In this document: piece by piece, positions 1-9,448 of the stretch
Numbering within the stretch: position 1 is the stretch's first letter
How the letters are laid out: each line of letters starts with the position of its first letter
DNA from: Vibrio viridaestus
Lineage (GTDB): Bacteria; Pseudomonadota; Gammaproteobacteria; Enterobacterales; Vibrionaceae
Reading direction: 5' to 3'
Assembly: GCF_003856525.1 (NCBI RefSeq)
Contig: NZ_RJVQ01000010.1
Coordinates: 62,001 to 126,000 of the forward strand
DNA length: 64,000 bases
Translations under genes and position numbers: made by a program
The notes under the pieces: model-generated
The model's database searches: none
What the model saw: only the letters and a program-made list of their open reading frames with translations
Told to the model about the DNA's origin: nothing

Positions 1-486
1 GTTGTTCATGACAGAATCCCGAATACCCGACTTCTAATCGTAGGCGGTTTAAACGAAGAGCAAGGTGCTGATTTAGACTATTTAGACAGTGTGCAAAAAG
101 AAATCGCTCAACGTTCACTGCAACAACACGTTATTTTTACAGGTTTTAGTAATGACGTTCACGCTCTTTATTCAATAATGGATGTGGTGTGTCTTCCATA
201 CGCAAATGAAGCATTTGGATTAACAGCTATTGAAGCCATGTCAGCTGGACGTCCTATCGCTGCATCCAATACTGGAGCTCTACCTGAAATTATCGACACC
301 TCTGGACTACATTTTGACCCAACCGTTCCTTCAGATATCGCCTCTAAGCTCATTTCAATTTTGCAGGATACCGAATTAGCAACACAATTAGGTTCATCTG
401 CTAGAAAAAGAGCTGAGGAGGAGTTTTCCGTAACGACTCACATAACAAAACTACTGAAATATTATGCGAATAGTACAAAAAACTAA
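1..486 (+). CDS. Glycosyltransferase family 4 (group 1), 3' part only
   Basis: The reading frame is open from the first base, so the gene starts upstream of the window and only about 161 C-terminal residues are seen. The visible part is the nucleotide-sugar-binding Rossmann half of a GT-B enzyme. It holds the EAFGLTAIEAMSAGRPI segment, an E-x7-E motif followed by the small-residue loop typical of family GT4, then TGALPEIID. It probably adds a sugar to the LPS core or O-antigen, since it is followed on the same strand by waaF and other LPS genes. The donor and acceptor cannot be told from sequence. Confidence 0.85.
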   Translation, partial: VVHDRIPNTRLLIVGGLNEEQGADLDYLDSVQKEIAQRSLQQHVIFTGFSNDVHALYSIMDVVCLPYANEAFGLTAIEAMSAGRPIAASNTGALPEIIDTSGLHFDPTVPSDIASKLISILQDTELATQLGSSARKRAEEEFSVTTHITKLLKYYANSTKN

Positions 487-607
487 CTTTTTTCTTCTAT
501 ATTCATAAAGATGAGTACCACATGATAACCATATGTACTTACATCGGTATGTAATGTTACTATTCAGGTCGTCACAATATTAATATCTATTATCATAAGT
601 TTAGCTA
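487..607. other. Short AT-rich intergenic region before waaF
   Basis: 121 bases between the glycosyltransferase and waaF. No clear hairpin terminator or strong promoter is visible. It may hold a weak promoter for waaF. Confidence 0.3.
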
Positions 608-1642
608 ATGAAAATTCTCGTTATTGGACCATCATGGGTCGGTGATATGGTTATGTCACAAAGCCTCTACATCGAGCTGAAAAATCAGTACCCCAATGCT
701 TCTATCGATGTGCTGGCACCTCGGTGGTGTGGTCCAATTCTGGAAAGAATGCCTCAGGTCGATAATGCATTGGAAATGCCTATAGGTCACGGTGATTTCG
801 ATTTAATAGGTCGTTGGAGACTAGGTCGAAGCCTAGCGGTAAACCAATATACTCATGCCTATGTTTTACCAAACTCAGCTAAGTCAGCGCTTATTCCTCT
901 CTTCGCCGGTATACCAAAACGGATTGGTTGGAAGGGAGAAATGCGATTTGGTTTATTAAACGATCTTCGTCCAAACAAACGCATATTTCAGTATATGGTC
1001 GAGCGATATGTTGCTCTGGCTTTCTCCAAAGCTGAAATGAAAGTAAAAACGACATTAGATACCTGTCCACATCCATCTCTCACTGTTTCTAGAGAAAATC
1101 AATCCAAACTTATCAACAAACTGGATCTGAATACCGAAAGAGAAATCATAGGTATATGTCCGGGAGCTGAGTTTGGTCCTTCGAAAAGATGGCCGGATGA
1201 GTACTACGCAGAATTGACAGCCAGCCTAATTAACCAAGGGAAACAGGTTTGGATGTTTGGGTCGACGAAAGATCAAGAGGTTACCAATAAAATTAGGATG
1301 TCTCTACCTGAAGAACAACGTGGCTTTTGCTATAATCTAGCAGGAGAAACGTCGTTAATCGAAGCGATAGATTTACTCGCTATGTGTAAGACTGTGTTTT
1401 GTAATGATTCAGGACTAATGCACATCTCTGCTGCGGTAGGAAGTCAAATAGTGGCGATCTACGGTTCGACATCACCACTGTATACTCCACCATTATCAGA
1501 TAAAGTTGTGATTGTAAGTAAGGAGCTTGAATGCCGCCCTTGCTTCAAGCGAGAATGCCCTTTGGGGCATTTGAAATGTCTTAAAGATCTCTCAGTTTCG
1601 ACCATTATAAACCATTATAACTCTATGGAACAGGATAAATAA
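608..1642 (+). CDS. waaF: ADP-heptose:LPS heptosyltransferase II
   Basis: Adds the second L,D-heptose to heptose I of the LPS inner core on the cytoplasmic face of the inner membrane, using ADP-heptose. The 344-residue length and the opening MKILVIGPSWVGDMVMSQSL match E. coli WaaF closely. The GT9 signature is complete: GICPGAEFGPSKRWP near residue 182 and NDSGLMHISAAVGS near residue 265. Its stop overlaps the start of the next glycosyltransferase (1642), so the two are translationally coupled. The ATG start is supported by the conserved N-terminus, although the ribosome binding site is weak. Confidence 0.95.
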   Translation: MKILVIGPSWVGDMVMSQSLYIELKNQYPNASIDVLAPRWCGPILERMPQVDNALEMPIGHGDFDLIGRWRLGRSLAVNQYTHAYVLPNSAKSALIPLFAGIPKRIGWKGEMRFGLLNDLRPNKRIFQYMVERYVALAFSKAEMKVKTTLDTCPHPSLTVSRENQSKLINKLDLNTEREIIGICPGAEFGPSKRWPDEYYAELTASLINQGKQVWMFGSTKDQEVTNKIRMSLPEEQRGFCYNLAGETSLIEAIDLLAMCKTVFCNDSGLMHISAAVGSQIVAIYGSTSPLYTPPLSDKVVIVSKELECRPCFKRECPLGHLKCLKDLSVSTIINHYNSMEQDK

Positions 1643-2466
1643 TGTTTTCTGCATCAGTCATAATTGCTTTTTACAATAATATAACAGCATTAGACACTAT
1701 TTTACGTGCTTTGGAGAATCAAAGTAATGCGGGGTTTGAAGTTGTTATCGCTGATGACGGCTCCTGTGTCGACGTTCAACAGTGGGTAGAAAATCGAATA
1801 AAAGAGTCTCATCTTGATATACAACATATTACACAAGAAGATATCGGATTTCGTAAAAATCGAATTCTAAATAAAGCGATATCAATATCACGCTCTGACT
1901 ATTTGATTTTTATCGATGGCGACTGTATCCCACAAAAATACTTTGTTGCCGATCATTTAGAAAATCGCGAGCCCCAAACAATATTAAATGGTCGCAGGGT
2001 CGATCTACCGTCAGAATACAAAGATAAATTATTGAGTGCCAAAAAACCTGAAGAATTTTTTACGTGTAATATGGTATCAATACTATTTAAATATTTGTCA
2101 GGAAAAGGTAAAAACATAGAGAAAGGAATAAGAATAAAATCTCCTTTACTCTCAAAGTTTTTAAATAGAAAGAGAAGAGGTATTGTTGGGTGTAATTTCT
2201 CTTTACACAAAGAAGATATAATTTCTGTAAATGGTTTCAATAACTTATATGAGGTTGCTAGTATAGGTGAAGATACTGATATTGAATACAGGCTCGTTAA
2301 AACAGGAAAAAAAATAAAGAATATCTTCTTCCAAGCAAATATATTACATTTAGTACACCCAGAGTTGCCTAGGCTATCTAGAGCTATTGAATTATTTGAA
2401 GAAACCAAGGCTAATAATGAATTTATTGCAAAAAATGGATATAATGAATCATTTCAGCAAAAATAA
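1642..2466 (+). CDS. Glycosyltransferase family 2
   Basis: A 274-residue GT-A fold transferase. The N-terminal VIIAFYNN strand, the DDGS nucleotide-binding loop near residue 38 and the metal-binding FIDGDCIP near residue 93 are family GT2 hallmarks. A GCNFSLHKEDIISVNGFNN segment near residue 180 and GEDTDIEYRL near residue 208 resemble the C-terminal galactosyltransferase-type domain of chondroitin-synthase-like enzymes. It overlaps waaF by one base at the 5' end and the O-antigen ligase at the 3' end, so it is probably in an LPS operon. Base composition becomes strongly AT-rich in the second half, unlike waaF. The sugar is unknown. Confidence 0.88.
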   Translation: MFSASVIIAFYNNITALDTILRALENQSNAGFEVVIADDGSCVDVQQWVENRIKESHLDIQHITQEDIGFRKNRILNKAISISRSDYLIFIDGDCIPQKYFVADHLENREPQTILNGRRVDLPSEYKDKLLSAKKPEEFFTCNMVSILFKYLSGKGKNIEKGIRIKSPLLSKFLNRKRRGIVGCNFSLHKEDIISVNGFNNLYEVASIGEDTDIEYRLVKTGKKIKNIFFQANILHLVHPELPRLSRAIELFEETKANNEFIAKNGYNESFQQK

Positions 2467-3685
2467 TAAGGCACTGTTATTTTTGTTATTTTTGTTAGGT
2501 GTTTCTTGTCTTGTGTCAAAATCAGGATTGTATATTTTCTCTAGCTTATTATTGTTGTATTTTATATTTTCATTCGATGTAAAGAAAATAGATATAAAAA
2601 AACCACTTATAGTACTCTCAGCTCTATCATTTCTTATCGGTATATTAGCTGTTTTATTTCGTCAAAGCTCAATGGATGAAATAGTTTTCTTCTTAAAAAA
2701 ATCATCTTTTCTTATATTATTTCCAATTGCTTTATATTACTTCCGATTTAATCCAAGAAGCTTAGTATTATTAGCAGGTGGATTTATTGGTTTAGTCATC
2801 GCGAACATAAAAGCAATATCTATTTACCTGCATTCTGGAGCGCCATTAACTGGTAGTTTAATACAAAGCTTTTGGGATATAGGTCGCTGGAGAGAATTAT
2901 TATCTTACGCTATTGTTATTGCTATACCATTCCTTTTTTCTAAGCGAAAATATTTAACAATCATTAGCTGTATAGTTATTGTCCCCAGCCTATTTTCAAT
3001 TATTTTGAGTGGTGGTCGACTACCTTATGTTGCTGTAGGAATAGTGACATCAATTTACTTTATTATTTTTCAAAGACGATTATTTATCTACTACATACTT
3101 ATAATTCTTTTAGGTTCAGCTTTACTATATTTTTCAAACTCTTCAATCAGTCAGGCCGTAGAGCAAAGAGTCGTTTCGATTTTTGATACTCAGAAAAATG
3201 ATTCTAACTTAGGGCGTTTGACTATGTATCAGCAAGGCCTGAACTTCATTCTTCATAATCTACAACATAACCCTAAAGATTTCTTACTCGGTTTTGGCGA
3301 AGAGAATTTCCAACAATACTATACTCGCTATTTATCAGATCACACTGATATAAATGAACTAAACCAAAAGACATCCAATCAGTTTTCGTATACAGATCAT
3401 CATGATGCTTATCTGAATACGCTCAGTAAGCGTGGTTTTTTATACTTTATTTGCTTCTACCTGCTTCTATATAAAATGGTTAAGGAAAGTTATCAATTAA
3501 GTAAAGGGGGCGACCCTTTCTATCAGGCAAGTTATAACTTAATCGTTTGTTATTTGATTGCCGGGCTATTTTATAGTAATAGTTTCAGCTTTCAGACGAC
3601 TATTTTCTTTCTTTTTTGGGCTGCACTGTTTAGTAAAGGCACAGTAAATAGAGTATCCTCATCCACAGTTGAAGTAGCTAAATAA
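2444..3685 (+). CDS. waaL: O-antigen ligase family membrane protein (WaaL/Wzy_C)
   Basis: Multi-pass inner-membrane protein of about 413 residues with roughly 10-12 hydrophobic segments. It has a large periplasmic loop in the C-terminal third that carries DHHDAYLNTLSKRGF, which fits the conserved H-x3-L...G motif of the Wzy_C domain. Members join undecaprenyl-linked O-antigen to lipid A-core in the periplasm. The ATG at 2444 is chosen because it immediately precedes the first membrane segment; earlier in-frame starts (2387, 2435) would lengthen the overlap with the preceding gene. Placement beside waaF and waaA favours ligase over Wzy polymerase. Low GC suggests rapid exchange at this locus. 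Confidence 0.8.
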   Translation: MNHFSKNNKALLFLLFLLGVSCLVSKSGLYIFSSLLLLYFIFSFDVKKIDIKKPLIVLSALSFLIGILAVLFRQSSMDEIVFFLKKSSFLILFPIALYYFRFNPRSLVLLAGGFIGLVIANIKAISIYLHSGAPLTGSLIQSFWDIGRWRELLSYAIVIAIPFLFSKRKYLTIISCIVIVPSLFSIILSGGRLPYVAVGIVTSIYFIIFQRRLFIYYILIILLGSALLYFSNSSISQAVEQRVVSIFDTQKNDSNLGRLTMYQQGLNFILHNLQHNPKDFLLGFGEENFQQYYTRYLSDHTDINELNQKTSNQFSYTDHHDAYLNTLSKRGFLYFICFYLLLYKMVKESYQLSKGGDPFYQASYNLIVCYLIAGLFYSNSFSFQTTIFFLFWAALFSKGTVNRVSSSTVEVAK

Positions 3686-3721
3686 TTTTCCACTAGAAAT
3701 AGTGCTAAACTAGGTTAAATA

Positions 3722-4510
3722 ATGAATAAACTCCCAATCGTTGTCGCTAATCGAAGCATTAGGCTTATTGGTAACATCATCAAGCTTTTATCATACCCAT
3801 TCCACTACGTTTTCCCCAAAAAACGGTTTACGATCCCTGAGGAATCCAATGCTAAAGTGACCTGGGAAGCAACGGGTAATGTGCCGAGAGTCATTTGGCA
3901 AACGAACTACTCTAATAAAAGTACTCTTCCTATTTACTTTAACTACTTATTTAACCGTTTACTGTCTTTAGACTTCGAATACCGCTACGTCAGTACGGAA
4001 GAGCGAGAAGTCTTTATGAAAGAACAGGCATCTGAAAATGTTTACGAGGCTTATATGAAGCTCAATGACGGTGCTGCACAGGCGGATCTTTGGCGACTGA
4101 CCGTTTTATATACACATGGTGGTATTTACTTAGATATCGACGCATGTATTGTTTGGCCATTAAGAAAGCTTATACAAGACGTGGATAACGCTTTATACGT
4201 AAAAATTAAGAATGATACGGAGTACTCTAACTTCTTTCTTGCAACGGTTCCGGGGAACGAAGATTTTTTAAAGGTTATCAATATAATCGTTAATAATATC
4301 AATAACTACAAAGACTTAGAAAAGAAAGGCGTTTATAGTACAACAGGGCCTGACACATTAAACCAAGTATTAAACACACAGGACAATGTTAAGTTTACGC
4401 CAAGAAAATATTTGTGTATTCAGGGTGCATTTACAAATGAGCATTTTCAATATCTTGATAAACCAAGAGGGAAATGGACCCACATGAAAGATGAAGATTT
4501 GATCAAGTAA
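3722..4510 (+). CDS. Glycosyltransferase with DXD motif (GT32-like, capsular/LPS sugar transferase)
   Basis: 262 residues. The segment PRVIWQTNYSNKS near residue 60, DGAAQADLWRLTVLYTHGG at about 115-133 and the metal-binding DID near 138 are the signature of the Gly_transf_sug family (GT32, OCH1-like). These enzymes transfer a hexose from a nucleotide sugar. Another hydrophobic stretch near the N-terminus may peripherally anchor it to the membrane. It sits between the O-antigen ligase and waaA, four bases before waaA, implying a role in the LPS core. Linkage is unknown. Confidence 0.85.
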   Translation: MNKLPIVVANRSIRLIGNIIKLLSYPFHYVFPKKRFTIPEESNAKVTWEATGNVPRVIWQTNYSNKSTLPIYFNYLFNRLLSLDFEYRYVSTEEREVFMKEQASENVYEAYMKLNDGAAQADLWRLTVLYTHGGIYLDIDACIVWPLRKLIQDVDNALYVKIKNDTEYSNFFLATVPGNEDFLKVINIIVNNINNYKDLEKKGVYSTTGPDTLNQVLNTQDNVKFTPRKYLCIQGAFTNEHFQYLDKPRGKWTHMKDEDLIK

Positions 4511-4513
4511 ATC

Positions 4514-5815
4514 ATGCTAAATCCAATTCTGACAGGGCTCTATAATCTTCTTATTCTCATTGTGAGCCCTATTTATCTAACAGTACTCATCCGCAAGATG
4601 AGTTCATTACCAAATGCTCAACATCGGTGGCTTGAGTACATTGGTTTAGGTAAAATCGAATCTGAGTCAACACGTCCCATTTGGATTCACGCAGTATCTG
4701 TGGGTGAATCAATGGGAATTATTCCTCTAATCAGAGAGATCAAGAAATCCCATCCAGCAAAATGTATTATCGTAACGACAACAACATCAACTGGCGCACA
4801 AATCATTATGAGCCAGTTAAAAGACGATGTGACACATTACTTTATGCCATTTGATATTCCATGGTGTGTTAGGCGCTTTGTAACCAAAATCAATCCAGAA
4901 ACCTTTATCATTATGGAAACTGAACTGTGGCCAAATACACTATCTATAGTCAATTCCTTATCGATTCCCATCACTGTCATTAATGCTCGAATGTCGGAAA
5001 AGTCATGCAAAAGCTACCAGAAACTGGGCTCTTTCTTTCGTCGAGTTTTGAACAAGATCGATCATATCGTGTGCCAAAATACATCCGACAGAGAGCGCTT
5101 TGAAAGGCTAGGAATGGATACTAGCAAACTCTCGGTAAGTGGCTCTCTCAAGTTCGACATTAAGATTGATGACGCTGCTATTGAAAAAGGCGTGAATATC
5201 CGTTCAGAGTTTGGTGACCGCCCTATTTGGATTGCAGCAAGCACCCACCAAGGGGAAGATGAGCAACTTTTAACTGTACATCAACAAATACTAAAGCAGC
5301 TTCCTAACGCTTTATTAATCCTCGTCCCTCGCCATCCAGAAAGATTTGATTCCGTTTTTAAATTATGTACTGAGAGTTTTGATACCGTCAGAAGAACAGG
5401 CAAACTCCCCGTCAAATCATCCTCCCAAGTTTATTTAGCAGATACCATGGGCGAACTTATTGCTCTGTTTGCAGCAAGCGATGTTTGTTTTATGGCAGGT
5501 AGTTTGATTGGTGATAAAGTCGGAGGACATAACCCGTTAGAACCAGCGGCTGTTGGGTTACCAGTGATTACTGGTCCAAGCTATTACAACTTTAAAGATA
5601 TATATCGTTGTCTATTTGAACTTGGCATCGCCTTCGAAAAGTCGATACCGACAGAGATAGCTAAAACCGTATGCTCACATTTGGAAAATAAAAATAAACT
5701 AGGCGATATAAAAATAAAGGCCAAAACATTCGTTGAACACAATAGAGGCGCATTACACTTTACAAGTTCAGCTATCCTACAATATTCGAACGACACCGTT
5801 GATACAGCAGAATGA
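4514..5815 (+). CDS. waaA: 3-deoxy-D-manno-octulosonic acid (Kdo) transferase
   Basis: Transfers Kdo from CMP-Kdo to lipid IVA, the first step of the core. The 433-residue length, N-terminal membrane anchor (residues 5-25), the WIHAVSVGE segment near residue 57 that holds the catalytic glutamate, METELWPN near 136 and HNPLEPAAVGLPVITGP near 340 are those of GT30 WaaA. Since a Kdo kinase (kdkA) and an OpsX-like heptosyltransferase lie just downstream, this enzyme is probably monofunctional as in Haemophilus and Vibrio; that is inference. The stop overlaps the next gene by ATGA. Confidence 0.95.
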   Translation: MLNPILTGLYNLLILIVSPIYLTVLIRKMSSLPNAQHRWLEYIGLGKIESESTRPIWIHAVSVGESMGIIPLIREIKKSHPAKCIIVTTTTSTGAQIIMSQLKDDVTHYFMPFDIPWCVRRFVTKINPETFIIMETELWPNTLSIVNSLSIPITVINARMSEKSCKSYQKLGSFFRRVLNKIDHIVCQNTSDRERFERLGMDTSKLSVSGSLKFDIKIDDAAIEKGVNIRSEFGDRPIWIAASTHQGEDEQLLTVHQQILKQLPNALLILVPRHPERFDSVFKLCTESFDTVRRTGKLPVKSSSQVYLADTMGELIALFAASDVCFMAGSLIGDKVGGHNPLEPAAVGLPVITGPSYYNFKDIYRCLFELGIAFEKSIPTEIAKTVCSHLENKNKLGDIKIKAKTFVEHNRGALHFTSSAILQYSNDTVDTAE

Positions 5816-6795
5816 AAAAAGTACTTCTTATAACAGTTCCAATGGGTGGGTATGAAACCGCACTGATTAAAACGTTAGAATCAAAAGGGTTTAAAGTTGA
5901 TTTTTTCAAGCAGGCAGCCAAGGTCAATAAATCAGAGCTGAGTCTCTTTCAAAGAGGTATGCGCGGCATCAATCGACACTCATCCTACATTACAAATATT
6001 GAGACCAAAATCTACGAAGAATACATCCAACAACTGGATGGGCACTATGATTATATTTTTGACTTCGGTGGTAAAGCTCGTCATACCTGCCTTTCACTTT
6101 TGCGGAAGAAGTACCCGAAAGCAAAGTACCTTCTCTATATGTGGGATGATATTAAGCATTCTGAATATATTCAAAATAACTTACCGCTTTACGATGACGT
6201 TTTTGTATTTAATCATGAGGAAGCGCAACAATTCGGCTTTCGCTATCGTCCCAATTTTTACATTGATGATTACATCTATGACGGTGAAGATAAGACAATC
6301 GATGTATTCTATCGTGGAACGCTCAGAGAAAAGCAAAGAACCCGAACTTTAGACGCAATAGAGAAAGAGCTTTTTAACTATCAAGTCGAGATCAGTTTGC
6401 ATGCTCGAGGTGGCTATTTAAAGAACTTTCAAAAGGTTCATTCAAAAGACTATTTTGACAAGAAATGTGATTCTGGCTACCTCAATGTCCAGCAATTATC
6501 TGATAAGTATAAACATTCTAATATTCTTATCGATATTGCGTTCGATAATCAGATAGGACTTGGGCTAAGACCTTTAGAAGCCATAGCGGCGAATTGCAAA
6601 CTCATCACGACTAACCCGAATATAGTCAATTACGATTTCTTCAATCCACAGAATATTTTTATCTTATACTCTGATAGTCGCAATATTTCTGGGCTAATTG
6701 AATTTATGGATACGCCATTACAAGCCTATAGCGCTGATGTGCGCTATAAGTATAGTGTTTCAGGTTTTATCGATGATGTTTTCGGACTTCACTAA
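5812..6795 (+). CDS. CgeB-like glycosyltransferase-type protein, LPS core locus
   Basis: 327 residues, starting in an ATGA overlap with waaA. Not assigned to a characterised enzyme. The N-terminus (KKVLLITVPMGGYETALI) looks like a Rossmann half. The C-terminal part has GLGLRPLEAIAANCKLITTN near residue 246, where R-x2-E-x2-A resembles the Glyco_trans_1_2 (CgeB) domain found in LPS and capsule loci. KYLLYMWDDI near 103 resembles the acceptor half of CgeB proteins. It is likely a core glycosyltransferase or a protein modifying the core. It ends four bases inside the convergent kdkA gene. Confidence 0.7.
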   Translation: MKKVLLITVPMGGYETALIKTLESKGFKVDFFKQAAKVNKSELSLFQRGMRGINRHSSYITNIETKIYEEYIQQLDGHYDYIFDFGGKARHTCLSLLRKKYPKAKYLLYMWDDIKHSEYIQNNLPLYDDVFVFNHEEAQQFGFRYRPNFYIDDYIYDGEDKTIDVFYRGTLREKQRTRTLDAIEKELFNYQVEISLHARGGYLKNFQKVHSKDYFDKKCDSGYLNVQQLSDKYKHSNILIDIAFDNQIGLGLRPLEAIAANCKLITTNPNIVNYDFFNPQNIFILYSDSRNISGLIEFMDTPLQAYSADVRYKYSVSGFIDDVFGLH

Positions 6796-7490
6796 TAATA
6801 AGCCGATATTAGATCATCAAAATCTTTCATACTCCAATGAATATCCCACTTCATTTTTTCTTTTTCAAAGGAGCGTTTCAAGCGGGATAAATTGCCTTGC
6901 TTAAAACGCTCATTCTTTTCAATAGAACACTTATCAAAATCGATAATCCAGATCTTATCTTGCTCATCGACTAAAATGTTATGGATATTTAAGTCGGTAT
7001 GATTTACCCCTGCATCGTGCATCTTACGAATTTCTTGGCCAATCTTTTGATACATCAAACCAGATAAGGGTTTCTCTTTTAGTATTGAAACTAAATCCCG
7101 CGCATGAGGAACCTTTTCAGTTATCAGATCAGCTTGATAACAAAATGTACGCTTTACTGCTCGCGCTGCTATCGGTCTCGGTACGTGGACGCCTTGAGCA
7201 TGGAGATTTTCTAAGATGGTAAATTCCTGAAAGCTTCTGGTATTTTTCCATCCGCTAAACCAGTAGTGATCACTGACAAGCTTACCAAATAAACCGCCGC
7301 GACGATAATGGCGCAATGCCCCGGCTAAGCTGTGTAACTGTATAAACCAGGTAGTTCCTCGTCCTTTTGCACTGCCGATAATTCTATCTTCTAGCTGCCA
7401 ATAATCGGGGGAAAAGCAATGCCGTGGATCAGCCGAAAGCAAGTCTTCGTTATACCAAATCTTCTGATTTTTGTTCTCTACAGTTTTCAA
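6792..7490 (-). CDS. kdkA: 3-deoxy-D-manno-octulosonic acid kinase
   Basis: Phosphorylates Kdo at O-4 on Kdo-lipid IVA with ATP. The 232-residue protein has the kinase-like fold of the WaaP/KdkA family: the catalytic loop HTDLNIHN at residues 164-171 and the metal-binding DFD at 184-186 are intact. The reading frame appears to start with TTG at 7490; no better ATG is seen in frame upstream, so the start is uncertain. It is convergent with the CgeB-like gene (4-base overlap) and divergent from the OpsX-like heptosyltransferase, whose acceptor it would create. Confidence 0.92.
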   Translation of the reverse strand: MKTVENKNQKIWYNEDLLSADPRHCFSPDYWQLEDRIIGSAKGRGTTWFIQLHSLAGALRHYRRGGLFGKLVSDHYWFSGWKNTRSFQEFTILENLHAQGVHVPRPIAARAVKRTFCYQADLITEKVPHARDLVSILKEKPLSGLMYQKIGQEIRKMHDAGVNHTDLNIHNILVDEQDKIWIIDFDKCSIEKNERFKQGNLSRLKRSFEKEKMKWDIHWSMKDFDDLISAYY

Positions 7491-7586
7491 AACACATTTA
7501 CCATCAGGGTATTCAACGGAGATATTTTACATTTTCTCCTGCTATCTGCATAATTCTTGTCAATTTCTTTTCTACTTGAGAATCGC

Positions 7587-8672
7587 ATGGCGCTTTTTAA
7601 TTCTGCCCCGGCATCAATCTGCATACTTAGACTATCTGCGATTGGCGATGTCTGTAATGTCGTCGCTGTCGTTCAGTCTATACAGAGGCAATGGCCCACA
7701 ACAAAAATCACCTGGATAACCGGAAAACTGGAAGCACAGTTGATCGGTGATTTGCCGAATATAGATGTCATCGTGTTCGACAAGAAACAAGGTTGGAAAG
7801 CGTACTCCTCGTTATGGTCTCAACTGCGATCGCAGCACTTTGATGCGTTGCTTCACATGCAATACGCTTTTAGAGCTAGCATTGCTACTATTGGGATTAA
7901 AGCAAAATATAAACTCGGCTTTGACGCAGCAAGAAGTCAGGATTTTCAAACTTGGTTTACCAATGTCAAGGTTCCTTCACCAAGTGGATTTCATGTTTTA
8001 GATGGTTTATTTGCTTTCGCTAAATATCTTGGCGTAGAGGATACAACACCAAAGTGGTCACTTACTTACTCACAAGACGACCTAGTATGGGCTCAACAGT
8101 TTTTGCATAAAACGTCACGTAATCTTATTGTCGTTCCGGGTGCCAGTAAAGCCTATAAAAATTGGCATGTAGATGGATATGCTGAGATTATTACATACGT
8201 CCAAGAGCTTGGTTGGAATGTAATATTAGCGGGCTCACCAGCAAAAGTAGAGCTGGATTTAGCGCAAGAGATTGAGAGTAAGCTTCAACAGCCCATCACT
8301 AACTTAGTCGGCTCAAGCTCACTTAAGCAGATGCTCGCGCTTCTTGCTCACGCCGATCTGGTTCTTGCTCCCGATACGGGTCCAGCTCATATGGCAAACG
8401 CGGTAAAAACCCCAGTTATTGGTTTGTACGCACATCATAATCCGAAGCGAACAGGGCCTTATTGTTATCAACGCTACGTAGTTTCTGCGTACGATGACGC
8501 CATTAAAGCGGAGACAGGAAAGAACCCTGATGAATTAAGCTGGAGAACACGTGTGAAGGATGAAAAGGCGATGAATCGAATCCAAGCTTCACAAGTCATT
8601 CAAGTGTTTAATATGGCGGTCGAAGATTTTAAGTTATCCCCCCAGCCTATCAATAGCGGAGAGAATCAATGA
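7587..8672 (+). CDS. opsX: GT9 heptosyltransferase, OpsX-like (heptosyltransferase I acting on phospho-Kdo)
   Basis: 361 residues from the ATG at 7587, which has a TTGAGAA ribosome binding site; an in-frame TTG at 7557 is less likely. The N-terminal [14 protein letters not shown] and the [20 protein letters not shown] segment near residue 262 are GT9 heptosyltransferase motifs. The sequence is distinct from WaaF and resembles the OpsX type, which in Haemophilus adds the first heptose to phosphorylated Kdo. The divergent kdkA neighbour supports this. The final bases overlap the start of the next glycosyltransferase. The symbol is by family resemblance, not proof. Confidence 0.82.
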   Translation: MALFNSAPASICILRLSAIGDVCNVVAVVQSIQRQWPTTKITWITGKLEAQLIGDLPNIDVIVFDKKQGWKAYSSLWSQLRSQHFDALLHMQYAFRASIATIGIKAKYKLGFDAARSQDFQTWFTNVKVPSPSGFHVLDGLFAFAKYLGVEDTTPKWSLTYSQDDLVWAQQFLHKTSRNLIVVPGASKAYKNWHVDGYAEIITYVQELGWNVILAGSPAKVELDLAQEIESKLQQPITNLVGSSSLKQMLALLAHADLVLAPDTGPAHMANAVKTPVIGLYAHHNPKRTGPYCYQRYVVSAYDDAIKAETGKNPDELSWRTRVKDEKAMNRIQASQVIQVFNMAVEDFKLSPQPINSGENQ

Positions 8673-9448
8673 GTCGTCCAAGTTTGGCCGTTGCCTTAAT
8701 CGTGCGAAATGAATCCAAGCATCTGGCGGCGTGTTTAGATACGGTTAAAGAGTGGGTCGACGAAATCGTTATTCTCGACTCTGGTAGCTCTGATAACACG
8801 GAAGAGATTGCCCGTACCTTTACTGATAAGTTTTATACCAATACTCAATGGCCTGGATTTGGGCCGCAAAGAAGACTCGCTCAATCTTATGTCGAATCAG
8901 ATTACGTTCTTTGGCTAGACGCCGATGAAAGGGTCACGACCGAGTTGAAAAACAGTATCATCGCTGCTTTAGAGCAGAATGAGACGAATACGGTTTATCA
9001 AATATCTCGTATGAGTTGGGTTTTTGGTCGTTTTATTCGTCACTGTGGCTGGTATCCTGATCGAGTTTTACGTCTCTATCCAACTCAGCTGACCCAATAT
9101 AATGATGCACTAGTCCATGAAAAAGTTGAGTTAAACGCCAATATACAAGTCAAAGATCTGTCTGGAGACGCTATCCACTACACTTATGACGATATCCATC
9201 ATTATTTAGTTAAATCCGCTGGATACGCCAAAGCCTGGGCAGAACAAAGAGAGAAGAAAGGTAAAAAAAGCAGCATAGGTCAGGGATTACTGCACGCGAT
9301 AGGCTGCTTTATTAAAATGTATATCGTCAAAGCCGGATTTTTAGATGGGAAGCAGGGCTTCTTATTATCACTGCTATCGGCACACTCAACTTTTGTAAAG
9401 TATGCCGATTTATGGGTTAGGACAAGTACGTCTTCACCCAAGGATTAA
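8669..9448 (+). CDS. waaE: LPS core glycosyltransferase family 2 (WaaE/KdtX-like)
   Basis: 259-residue GT2 enzyme. [19 protein letters not shown] at the N-terminus, LDSGSSDNT near residue 36 and [10 protein letters not shown] near residue 81 (DAD metal site) match the WaaE/LgtF group, which adds beta-glucose to heptose [15 protein letters not shown] near 128 is typical of that group. It is coupled to opsX by a four-base overlap. The last 32 bases overlap the 3' end of the convergent heptosyltransferase gene. The symbol is by similarity to Klebsiella WaaE. Confidence 0.85.
   Translation: MSRPSLAVALIVRNESKHLAACLDTVKEWVDEIVILDSGSSDNTEEIARTFTDKFYTNTQWPGFGPQRRLAQSYVESDYVLWLDADERVTTELKNSIIAALEQNETNTVYQISRMSWVFGRFIRHCGWYPDRVLRLYPTQLTQYNDALVHEKVELNANIQVKDLSGDAIHYTYDDIHHYLVKSAGYAKAWAEQREKKGKKSSIGQGLLHAIGCFIKMYIVKAGFLDGKQGFLLSLLSAHSTFVKYADLWVRTSTSSPKD

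Noticed and set aside
1953-2408. 151-codon minus-strand frame opposite the GT2 gene
   Set aside because: Shadow in an AT-rich gene; no start signal and the sense strand has clear GT2 motifs.
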